From an uncultured Oscillospiraceae bacterium (GTDB lineage Bacteria; Bacillota; Clostridia; Oscillospirales; Acutalibacteraceae), in NCBI GenBank assembly GCA_900543215.1, contig UQQR01000012.1, positions 1 to 44,543 of the forward strand: a DNA stretch of 44,543 nucleotides, given 5' to 3'. Made by a program: the position numbers and the translations under genes. The notes beneath the pieces are model-generated. The model ran no database searches. It saw nothing but the letters and a program-made list of their open reading frames with translations, and was not told where the DNA came from. Shown here piece after piece: positions 1-7,472 of the stretch. Position 1 is the stretch's first letter. Each line of letters begins with the position of its first letter.

Positions 1-1
1 T

Positions 2-1294
2 ACCTGTGAACTTGCAACAAATATAGGCAGAGCGGCGGCTTATGTGCTGACGGAGAAAACCACCGAAAAACCGAAGGTTCTTATAGGTAAGGATACAAGA
101 GTATCCTCAAATATGCTTGAAATGGCGCTTGCGGCAGGTCTCTGCTCAGTCGGTGCGGATGTTGTGCTTGTCGGTTTTGTACCTACACCCGCAATAGCGT
201 ATCTTGTAAAGGACAGAGAAGCGGACGCAGGGATTATGATTTCGGCTTCGCACAACCCTTGTGAATATAACGGAATTAAAATATTCGATTCAAACGGTTT
301 TAAGCTGCCCGACGCGCTTGAAGAGGAAATTGAGGCGTTGGTGCTTGACGATATGAGTCCGATAAGCTTCCCTGTGGGCGGAGATGTCGGCAGTGTATTT
401 GCGCGTTACGATTATGTGGATTTCTACATTGACCACCTTGTCCGTTCGGTAAAAGCGGATCTCACGGGAATGAAGATCGCTATTGACTGCGCAAACGGAT
501 GCGCTTCCTATACGGCGGAAAAATTCTTTAAAAAGCTCGGTGCGGATGTCCATATGATGCACGACAGTCCGAACGGCGTTAATATAAACGCTCACTGCGG
601 CTCTACGCATATGGAAGATCTTATTGACTATGTAAACGGTCACGAGGTGAATTTGGGACTTGCCTTTGACGGCGACTCCGACCGTTGCCTTGCGGTTGAC
701 GAAAACGGCAAGCTTATAGACGGCGACAGAATGATAGCGATTTTCGCCCTCGATATGAAAAACAGAGGAGTATTAAAGGACAACGCCGCAGTCGTTACGG
801 TTATGACTAACTTAGGTTTCAAGCATTTTGCAGAGAAAAACGGCATTGATGTTATAGAAACCAAGGTAGGAGACCGCTATGTGCTTGAAGAAATGGTAAA
901 GCACAATTATAAAATCGGCGGCGAGCAGTCGGGTCATATTATCTTTAAAGACTATGCCACAACGGGCGACGGTCAGCTTTCGGGCGCAATGCTGGCGTCC
1001 ATCCTTTCGTCTGCCGGCAAATCGGCTTCGGAAACCGCTTCTGTTATGACCGTACTTCCGCAAACACTTGTTAATATCAAGGCTTCGCCCGAGCTTAAGG
1101 CGATGCTTAACACCGATTCGGATATATTGAGCGCAATAGAAGAGGTTAAAAAGATACTCGGCAAGAGGGGCAGAATACTTGTAAGAGCCTCCGGAACCGA
1201 GCCGCTTATCCGCGTTATGCTTGAGGGCGAGAATATTGCCGAAATAAAACGCCTTGCAAAGCAAGTTGCAAAGGTAATTGAGGAAAAAGCTTAA
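2..1294 (+). CDS. glmM: phosphoglucosamine mutase, 5'-truncated by window edge
   Basis: GlmM converts glucosamine-6-phosphate to glucosamine-1-phosphate, the step before UDP-GlcNAc synthesis for peptidoglycan. About 430 codons are visible; roughly the first 20 residues are cut off by the window edge, because the open frame continues to base 2 without a start. The phosphoserine loop ISASHNP lies near position 240, the metal-binding loop DGDSDR near 670, and the phosphate-binding loop RASGTEP near 1190, which are the alpha-D-phosphohexomutase domain signatures in the right order. DGDSDR differs from the common DGDGDR by one residue, a tolerated variant in this superfamily. The next gene starts two bases after the stop, suggesting co-transcription. 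GlmM is preferred over PgcA/ManB from overall motif context. Confidence 0.95.
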   Translation, partial: TCELATNIGRAAAYVLTEKTTEKPKVLIGKDTRVSSNMLEMALAAGLCSVGADVVLVGFVPTPAIAYLVKDREADAGIMISASHNPCEYNGIKIFDSNGFKLPDALEEEIEALVLDDMSPISFPVGGDVGSVFARYDYVDFYIDHLVRSVKADLTGMKIAIDCANGCASYTAEKFFKKLGADVHMMHDSPNGVNINAHCGSTHMEDLIDYVNGHEVNLGLAFDGDSDRCLAVDENGKLIDGDRMIAIFALDMKNRGVLKDNAAVVTVMTNLGFKHFAEKNGIDVIETKVGDRYVLEEMVKHNYKIGGEQSGHIIFKDYATTGDGQLSGAMLASILSSAGKSASETASVMTVLPQTLVNIKASPELKAMLNTDSDILSAIEEVKKILGKRGRILVRASGTEPLIRVMLEGENIAEIKRLAKQVAKVIEEKA

Positions 1295-1295
1295 T

Positions 1296-2159
1296 ATGAG
1301 AACCGTAACCGGCTTTGATGATTACGAGCTTATCGACGCAGACGCGGGCGAACGCCTTGAAAGATGGAAAAATATAATACTTATACGCCCCGACCCGCAG
1401 ATAATATGGTCGGGCAGCCGCAAAAATCCGCTTTGGAAAAACGCTCACGCCGTTTATCACCGCTCGGCAAGCGGCGGCGGATATTGGGAGGCGCTTAAAA
1501 GGGTTCCCGATGTCTGGAGCGTTAAGTATGAGGGTCTTACATTCAATTTAAAGCCTATGGGCTTTAAGCATACGGGACTTTTCCCAGAGCAAGCGGTAAA
1601 CTGGAGCCTCGCAAGGGAGCTTATAGAAAAGGAAGACCGACAGCTTTCGGTGCTTAATCTTTTTGCTTATACGGGCGCCGCTACCTTGGCGTGCCTAAAG
1701 GCAGGCGCTAAGGTGACCCATGTGGACGCGTCAAAGGGAATGGTGCAGTGGGCAAAAGAAAACGCGGCCGCAAGCGGACTGAAGGAAGCCCCCGTAAGGT
1801 GGCTTGTGGACGACTGCCTTAAATTCGTAAAGCGAGAAATAAGGCGCGGCAACACCTATGACGCAATTATTATGGATCCGCCCTCATACGGCAGAGGTCC
1901 AAACGGGGAAGTATGGAAGCTTGAGCAGCAGTTAGCCGAGCTGTTGGAAGAAACCGGAAAATTGCTGTCCGATAATGCGGTGTTTTTTTTCCTTAATTCC
2001 TACACCGGCGGTCTTTCGCCTTCAATACTTAACTATATGGTCAGCCGCTATGTAGTAAAGGGCAAAGGCGGAAAAGTGACCACCGATGAAATCGGACTTT
2101 ATATTACCGATAAGGGGATAAGTCTTCCGGCGGGAAATACTACTGTATGGATGAAGTAA
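1296..2159 (+). CDS. class I SAM-dependent methyltransferase, RlmI/RlmK-like
   Basis: A 287-residue protein with the Rossmann methyltransferase signatures of the rRNA m5C/m7G methyltransferase group (RlmI/RlmKL C-terminal type). Motif I, NLFAYTGAATL, is near residue 119 and binds SAM. Motif IV, MDPPSYGRG, is near residue 191 and is typical of base-modifying enzymes. No PUA domain is evident at the N-terminus, so it is shorter than RlmI. ATG 1296 was chosen over TTG 1278 because AGGAAA stands about 8 bases ahead and the TTG lies inside glmM. The stop overlaps the next start as TAATG. The exact substrate (probably 23S rRNA) cannot be read from sequence. Confidence 0.85.
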   Translation: MRTVTGFDDYELIDADAGERLERWKNIILIRPDPQIIWSGSRKNPLWKNAHAVYHRSASGGGYWEALKRVPDVWSVKYEGLTFNLKPMGFKHTGLFPEQAVNWSLARELIEKEDRQLSVLNLFAYTGAATLACLKAGAKVTHVDASKGMVQWAKENAAASGLKEAPVRWLVDDCLKFVKREIRRGNTYDAIIMDPPSYGRGPNGEVWKLEQQLAELLEETGKLLSDNAVFFFLNSYTGGLSPSILNYMVSRYVVKGKGGKVTTDEIGLYITDKGISLPAGNTTVWMK

Positions 2160-3022
2160 TGAACAATATAATTGAAGTAAAGAATGTAACATATGAATAT
2201 ACCGACGAGGATAACCGTTTTACAGCCGTAAAAAATCTGTCGCTTGATATTGAAAGGGGCAGTTTTACGGTTATTCTCGGGCATAACGGCTCGGGCAAAT
2301 CGACGCTTGCAAAAATGCTCAACGGTCTTAATAAGCCCACACGGGGCGATGTTTTTGTAGACGGTATAAATACAAAGGCTGAGGAGACCGAAATTGAGGT
2401 AAAACGCAAGGTCGGAATGGTGTTCCAAAACCCCGATAATCAAATAATAGCCTCGATAGTAGAGGAGGATGTGGCGTTCGGTCCCGAAAACCTCGGAATA
2501 CCGCCCGAGGAGATAAGACAGCGTGTTGACTGCGCACTCGCGACGGTTGATATGGCGGACTTTAAAAAATCCACTCCCCACCATCTTTCGGGCGGTCAGA
2601 AGCAGAGAATAGCCATAGCCGGAATGATAGCAATGGAGCCCGAGTGCCTTGTTTTGGACGAGCCTACCGCCATGCTTGACCCAAAGGGCAGGGCGGAGAT
2701 TATATCAACGCTTTTGCGACTTAATAAAGAAAAGGGTATGACCGTTGTGCTTATAACGCACTATATGGAGGAAGCCGAAAATGCGGACAGAGTTATCGTT
2801 ATGAACGACGGCGAAATAATTGCCGACGATAAGCCGAAAACAATTTTTTCTGATGTTAAAAGGCTTAAGGATGTCGGTCTTGATGTTCCGCAGACAGCGG
2901 AGCTTTTGTATAAGCTTAAAAGCGAGGGTTTCGGAGTAGATACTCACGCGCTTTCAGTAGAGGAAGCCGCGGAACAGATTATAAAGGCACTCGTCACTTT
3001 TACCGATTCGGAGGAAAAATAG
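2159..3022 (+). CDS. ecfA1: energy-coupling factor transporter ATPase 1
   Basis: First of the two ATPases of an ECF-type vitamin/cofactor importer. The 287-residue ABC protein has Walker A GHNGSGKST near residue 41, Q-loop text VFQNPDNQ typical of EcfA1, signature LSGGQKQR near residue 142, and Walker B CLVLDEPTAMLDP with the H-loop in LITHYMEEA. The start was set at ATG 2159, overlapping the previous stop; ATG 2147 in the same frame is an alternative. It sits directly before ecfA2 and ecfT, which form the shared energizing module. No substrate-binding S component is encoded here, so the module probably serves S components elsewhere (group II ECF arrangement). Confidence 0.95.
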   Translation: MNNIIEVKNVTYEYTDEDNRFTAVKNLSLDIERGSFTVILGHNGSGKSTLAKMLNGLNKPTRGDVFVDGINTKAEETEIEVKRKVGMVFQNPDNQIIASIVEEDVAFGPENLGIPPEEIRQRVDCALATVDMADFKKSTPHHLSGGQKQRIAIAGMIAMEPECLVLDEPTAMLDPKGRAEIISTLLRLNKEKGMTVVLITHYMEEAENADRVIVMNDGEIIADDKPKTIFSDVKRLKDVGLDVPQTAELLYKLKSEGFGVDTHALSVEEAAEQIIKALVTFTDSEEK

Positions 3023-3023
3023 T

Positions 3024-3887
3024 TTGTCAGTTTTAGAGGTTAAAAACCTTACCCACACCTACGGCGGAAATACACCGTTTGTAAACGACGCGGTAAAGGG
3101 CGTTTCATTTGCCGCCGAAAAGGGCGAAATAATAGGTATTATCGGTCATACGGGTTCGGGAAAATCGACGCTTGTTCAGCACCTTAACGGGCTTTTAAAG
3201 CCAACCTCGGGTGAAATATTGCTTGACGGCGTAAATATATGGGAAAATCCTAAGGAGATACGCAAGGTCCGCTCTAAGGTGGGTCTTGTATTTCAGTATC
3301 CCGAATACCAGCTTTTTGAGGAAACGGTTTTTAAGGATATTGCTTTCGGTCCTAAAAATATGGGGCTTACGGGCGAAGAACTTGAGAAAAGGGTTATAGA
3401 TACCTGCAATATGATAGGCGTGAAGTCGGAATATTATGAAAAATCACCGTTCGATTTATCGGGCGGCGAAAAACGGAGGGTTGCCATAGCAGGCGTTATG
3501 GCTATGAACCCCGAGGTAATAGTCTTTGACGAGCCGACTGCCGGACTTGACCCTAAGGGCCGTGAGGATGTTACCAAAATTATAGCTAACTACCGCAGGC
3601 ACACGGGCGCCACGGTTATAATCATATCCCACAGTATGGAGGATATGGCGGTTGTGGCGGACAAACTGCTTGTTATGAATAAGGGCAAACTTTGGATGTT
3701 CGGAACAGTAGAAGAGGTCTTTAAAAACGGTGATGAACTGCGTAAAATAGGGCTTAATGTTCCTATTGTTACAAGAGTTTTTTATGAGCTTAAAAAAGCC
3801 GGTGTGCCTGTTCCGGACGATGTTTTTACGGTGGACAGAGCCGTTAAGGTGCTAGAGGAAATAAGGGACGGTGGCGGCTATGCTTAG
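3024..3887 (+). CDS. ecfA2: energy-coupling factor transporter ATPase 2
   Basis: Second ATPase of the ECF module, 287 residues. Walker A GHTGSGKST is near residue 41; the EcfA2-like text VFQYPEYQLFEETV follows; the signature is LSGGEKRR near residue 144, with Walker B VIVFDEPTAGLDP. It pairs with EcfA1 to drive EcfT-coupled import. The start is a TTG at 3024 with GGAGG at 3010-3014, one base after the ecfA1 stop; no ATG fits the conserved N-terminus SVLEVKNLTHTY. Its end overlaps the ecfT start by 8 bases, indicating translational coupling. Confidence 0.95.
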   Translation: MSVLEVKNLTHTYGGNTPFVNDAVKGVSFAAEKGEIIGIIGHTGSGKSTLVQHLNGLLKPTSGEILLDGVNIWENPKEIRKVRSKVGLVFQYPEYQLFEETVFKDIAFGPKNMGLTGEELEKRVIDTCNMIGVKSEYYEKSPFDLSGGEKRRVAIAGVMAMNPEVIVFDEPTAGLDPKGREDVTKIIANYRRHTGATVIIISHSMEDMAVVADKLLVMNKGKLWMFGTVEEVFKNGDELRKIGLNVPIVTRVFYELKKAGVPVPDDVFTVDRAVKVLEEIRDGGGYA

Positions 3888-4689
3888 GGATATTACATTC
3901 GGGCAGTATTATGAGGGGCACTCGGTAATACACAGAACAGATCCCCGTGTTAAAATATTGCTTTTAATACTGCTTATAGTTTTTATTTTTATTGCAAAAA
4001 ATGCCATTTCATTAGGCTTTGCCGCGGCAATGATACTGCTTGCGGCGCTTATTTCAAAAATTCCGTTCGGTATGTATGTAAAAAATATGATAGCGATTTT
4101 GCCGGTGCTTATTTTTACGGGTGTTATTAACCTGTTTTACGGCGAAGGCGGCAGGGAGCTTGTTTCCTTTTGGAAGCTTTCTGTTACTACGGAAGGCGTG
4201 TACAGAGCCGTGTTTATGGCGGTACGCATTACAATGCTTATTTTTGTAAGCTCGGAGCTTACTTACACTACTACGCCGAATGATCTTACCGACGCTATTG
4301 AAAGCCTGCTTTCGCCGCTTAAATATGTCGGACTTAAAAGCGCGGTGCATACCCTTGCTATGATGATGACTATTGCATTGAGGTTTATACCGACCCTTAC
4401 CGAAGAAGCGGAGAAAATTATGAACGCGCAAAAGGCAAGGGGAGCAGACCTTGAAAACGGCAGACTTAAGGAAAGGGTAAAGGCGCTGATACCTGTCCTT
4501 ATACCGCTTCTTATTTCTTCTGTACGGCGTGCTTACGAGCTTGCCGAAGCAATGGAGTGCCGCTGTTATAACGGGGGCGAGGGCAGAACCCGTATGAAGC
4601 AGATGCATATGGCGGCACGGGATTTTGCGGCTTTCGGCTTTGCGCTATTGGTTTGCGGCGGAATAATAACGCTTAATATACTTTTTTAA
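3880..4689 (+). CDS. ecfT: energy-coupling factor transporter transmembrane protein EcfT
   Basis: The 269-residue transmembrane coupling subunit that links the EcfA dimer to S components. It opens with ITFGQYYEG and DPRVKILL, typical of EcfT, followed by hydrophobic segments. The C-terminal cytoplasmic coupling helices carry QKARGAD and ELAEAMECRCY, the two Ala-Arg-Gly-type signatures that contact the ATPases. ATG 3880 was preferred over GTG 3871 because it directly precedes the conserved LRDITFG. It overlaps ecfA2 by 8 bases. The order A1-A2-T followed by truA is conserved in Firmicutes. Confidence 0.95.
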   Translation: MLRDITFGQYYEGHSVIHRTDPRVKILLLILLIVFIFIAKNAISLGFAAAMILLAALISKIPFGMYVKNMIAILPVLIFTGVINLFYGEGGRELVSFWKLSVTTEGVYRAVFMAVRITMLIFVSSELTYTTTPNDLTDAIESLLSPLKYVGLKSAVHTLAMMMTIALRFIPTLTEEAEKIMNAQKARGADLENGRLKERVKALIPVLIPLLISSVRRAYELAEAMECRCYNGGEGRTRMKQMHMAARDFAAFGFALLVCGGIITLNILF

Positions 4690-4702
4690 GGGAGATAAAA
4701 CC

Positions 4703-5437
4703 GTGAAAAGGATGTTGCTTACAATTTCATATGACGGCACCGCTTATCACGGTTGGCAGGTACAGCCGAACGGCATTACCGTTCAGGAGACCTTGCAGAA
4801 TTCACTGCAAAAAATGCTTGGTGTAAGACCCTCTGTTACCGGCTGCAGCAGAACGGACGCGGGAGTTCACGCAAGGGAATTTTGCTGTCACTTCGACTGT
4901 GATGACATATTCCCCGAAAAGGCGTTTTTAAAGGGACTTGACGCACTTTTGCCGCCCGATATTGCGGTAAAGGACTGTAAAGAAGTTTCACCCGATTTTC
5001 ACGCAAGGTATAACGCAAAGGGTAAGCAGTATGCGTATTATATTTTTAACAGCGGTGTAAGGAATCCGTTTAAGTCACGCTATACCTGGCGTATCGAAAG
5101 AAAGCTTGATACAGAAAAAATAAACCTGTTTTTAGGGAGCCTTGTCGGAACTCACGACTTTTACGCTTTTTCCTCTTCGGGCAGAAGCACGGAGGACACG
5201 GTGAGAACCGTAACCGAATGCGGCGCTGAGAGGATAGGAGACACCGTTGTAATAAAAATTGCCGCAAACGGGTTTCTTTACAATATGGTAAGAATAATAA
5301 CGGGTACCGCGGTTGCCGTATCGGACGGACAGGCGGCTCCCGATGCGGCCGAAAAAGCCTTTGCTTTAAGGGAGCGTTCACTGCTGGGCAGAACCGCTCC
5401 GCCGCAGGGGTTGTTTCTCGAAAGGGTAATTTACTGA
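4703..5437 (+). CDS. truA: tRNA pseudouridine(38-40) synthase TruA
   Basis: TruA isomerises uridines 38-40 in the anticodon arm of tRNAs. The protein is 244 residues, the usual length. The catalytic aspartate is Asp52 in CSRTDAGVHA; the N-terminal ISYDGTAYHGWQ and C-terminal GFLYNMVRIITG blocks are classic TruA. The start is GTG 4703 with AAGGGAG at 4688-4694; ATG 4712 is possible but lies too far from that site. It follows ecfT by 13 bases, the same ECF-truA linkage seen across Firmicutes, and is probably co-transcribed. Confidence 0.96.
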   Translation: MKRMLLTISYDGTAYHGWQVQPNGITVQETLQNSLQKMLGVRPSVTGCSRTDAGVHAREFCCHFDCDDIFPEKAFLKGLDALLPPDIAVKDCKEVSPDFHARYNAKGKQYAYYIFNSGVRNPFKSRYTWRIERKLDTEKINLFLGSLVGTHDFYAFSSSGRSTEDTVRTVTECGAERIGDTVVIKIAANGFLYNMVRIITGTAVAVSDGQAAPDAAEKAFALRERSLLGRTAPPQGLFLERVIY

Positions 5438-5455
5438 TTTTAAAGGAGGGATATT

Positions 5456-6763
5456 ATGCCGGATTACAGAAAGAAAAAGGTGAACAGGCTTAAAGGCGCA
5501 TTTAAACCGAAAAAGGAAAAGCACCGTGTCGTAATTAAAGACGAAGAGATTAAAATGACTCCCTCTAAGAAAACCGTAAGGAAGTCTGCGAAAACCGAGA
5601 AAGAACCGGAAAGCGCACTTAAGGTAGTAAAGGGAAAAAAGCTTGAAAGAAAGAGAAAAACACGCATTTTTCTTTCAACAGCCTCAGCGGTTTTGATTGT
5701 TTTCGGTGTACTTCACCTCATTTTGCCTGTCGGTATCGCGGAAAATGCGGGTAATCTTACGGCGCTCATCGGCGGCGGCAGTTATCCTATTCACCTTGAA
5801 AGCAACGACACATTAAGTGCGGTTTCAAGAGGAATGTACTATTATGTGCTTACAAACACGCATATAAACGCATATTCGGATAACGGTAAGCAAATATATT
5901 CATATTCCCACGGATATGAAAATCCGATACTTAAAACCTCTAAGACCCGTGCATTGATTTTTGATCAGGGCGGAAACGAAGCGGTTATATACAATTTAAG
6001 AACCAAGAAAAAAACCGTAAAAACCGACAATGACATTATAACCGCAGCTATTTCTGATTCGGGTACATATGCGGTGGTAACAAGATCCGATAAGTATGCG
6101 TCGGTCGTTACGGTTTACGATAAGCACAATAAACGCTTGTATGAATGGTCTTCCTCGGCTGATACGGTAAACAATGTTGCGGTATCGCCTAACGGTAAAA
6201 AAATCGCTGTTTCCCTGTTTAACGCTTCCTCGGGAAAATTTACATCAAAAATAAGCGTGCTTGAATACGATTCGGCAACGCCTAAATACACCGAGACTAT
6301 TGACGAAACGCTGGTTTTTGCTCTCGATTCCTTCCATAATGCGGGATTTTCGGCGGTAACGGGAAAGGGGTACGGCTTTTATATTTGGTCCGATTTTAAA
6401 AAGACTGAATATAAAAGCGAGTATTCTCCGGCTTTTCTTCGGTCGGGTACAGGCGGAACGGCGGTTGTGTTTAACCGTGAAAGCGACCGCACGGACAACC
6501 GTATCGTTTTGTTTTCACCCAAAGGAAAAGTAAAATCCGAATTTGATTACAAGGGGACAATTAGTGATATAGAGGTATCGGGCGGTCATATTTATTGTAT
6601 ATGCGATACTTCTGCTTATTTGCTCTCGGATGACGGCAAGGTATTAAGGCAGGCCGATTGCGGCTTCGGCGTTACGCATATTGCCCCGGTAGGCACAAAT
6701 ATGCTGGCGGCGATTACGGACAACGGTATACAAAAAATTAAGCTTGAGGGTAAAGGAGAATAA
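5456..6763 (+). CDS. membrane-anchored DUF5711-type protein with beta-propeller-like ectodomain
   Basis: A 435-residue protein of unknown function. The first about 70 residues are very rich in Lys and Arg and should be cytoplasmic; one hydrophobic segment follows (IFLSTASAVLIVFGVLHLIL, about residues 73-92), then a long extracytoplasmic region. That region has recurring blade-like strings such as SPNGKKIAVSL and ISDSGTYAVV, suggesting a beta-propeller. The organisation matches the clostridial DUF5711 family; the name is from pattern recognition, not a search. The ribosome binding site AAAGGAGGG is strong. It stands between truA and a CvpA-like gene, 2 bases before the latter. An envelope or division-associated role is only a guess. 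Confidence 0.75.
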   Translation: MPDYRKKKVNRLKGAFKPKKEKHRVVIKDEEIKMTPSKKTVRKSAKTEKEPESALKVVKGKKLERKRKTRIFLSTASAVLIVFGVLHLILPVGIAENAGNLTALIGGGSYPIHLESNDTLSAVSRGMYYYVLTNTHINAYSDNGKQIYSYSHGYENPILKTSKTRALIFDQGGNEAVIYNLRTKKKTVKTDNDIITAAISDSGTYAVVTRSDKYASVVTVYDKHNKRLYEWSSSADTVNNVAVSPNGKKIAVSLFNASSGKFTSKISVLEYDSATPKYTETIDETLVFALDSFHNAGFSAVTGKGYGFYIWSDFKKTEYKSEYSPAFLRSGTGGTAVVFNRESDRTDNRIVLFSPKGKVKSEFDYKGTISDIEVSGGHIYCICDTSAYLLSDDGKVLRQADCGFGVTHIAPVGTNMLAAITDNGIQKIKLEGKGE

Positions 6764-6765
6764 AT

Positions 6766-7449
6766 ATGAGTATAATTCTTGATATTGCGGTGGTTGTTTT
6801 AATAATCGCGGTCGTTCTGCTCTCCGCAAAACGGGGGTTTGCAAGAACCGCAACCGAGCTTGTGGGATTTATTGCGGCTGTTTTCATTTCGTTTACAATA
6901 AGTACACCACTTAGTAACATAACCTATGATAAAATAATAGAACCGTCGGTGGTAAGCTCGTTAAGCGAAATTGCGGGCATATCCGCAAACGAAACAACAG
7001 ATAAAGTGTGGGATGCGCTTCCGTCCGCTTTAAAGAATTATACGGGCAAAATAGGCGTGTCAAAGGAAAGCCTTGACAAGAGTATTTCGGAGGATCTGGC
7101 GACAGGTGTAGAAGATACCGCTAAAGGACTTTCACAAAAAGCGGTTAAACCGATTGCCGTAAGATTCATTTCACTTGTTTATTCGGCGCTGATTTTTTCC
7201 GCACTTTTGTTTGTTGTGAATATACTTGCAAGATATATAAACAAGCTTTTCTCGTTCAGCGTTGCGGGCTCACTTAACCGATTGCTCGGCGGTATTATAG
7301 GAATTCCGAAGGGCATAATAATTGCCGCGCTTATATGCACGGTTATATCACTGATAGTTTCGTTTACCGATAACGGATTTCTTATATTTACAAAGGATGC
7401 TGTTGAAAGCTCGTGGTTCTTTAAGCATCTTACAACTAAAATGTTTTAA
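6766..7449 (+). CDS. CvpA family membrane protein
   Basis: A 227-residue membrane protein. The N-terminal stretch ILDIAVVVLIIAVVLLSAKR followed by GFARTATELVGF is the hallmark of the CvpA/colicin V production family. Two further hydrophobic segments lie in the C-terminal half, separated from the N-terminal pair by a polar region of about 90 residues. NRLLGGIIGIPKG is the conserved C-terminal CvpA motif. The biochemical role of this family is not settled; loss affects envelope stress tolerance in other bacteria. It lies 2 bases after the DUF5711 gene and 23 bases before the ClpE-like gene. Confidence 0.85.
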   Translation: MSIILDIAVVVLIIAVVLLSAKRGFARTATELVGFIAAVFISFTISTPLSNITYDKIIEPSVVSSLSEIAGISANETTDKVWDALPSALKNYTGKIGVSKESLDKSISEDLATGVEDTAKGLSQKAVKPIAVRFISLVYSALIFSALLFVVNILARYINKLFSFSVAGSLNRLLGGIIGIPKGIIIAALICTVISLIVSFTDNGFLIFTKDAVESSWFFKHLTTKMF

Positions 7450-7472
7450 AAAATGCGGAATGGAGACAAATA

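Noticed and set aside
2100..2200. A riboswitch ahead of the ECF transporter genes
   Set aside because: There is no leader: ecfA1 overlaps the previous stop codon, so there is no room for a riboswitch.
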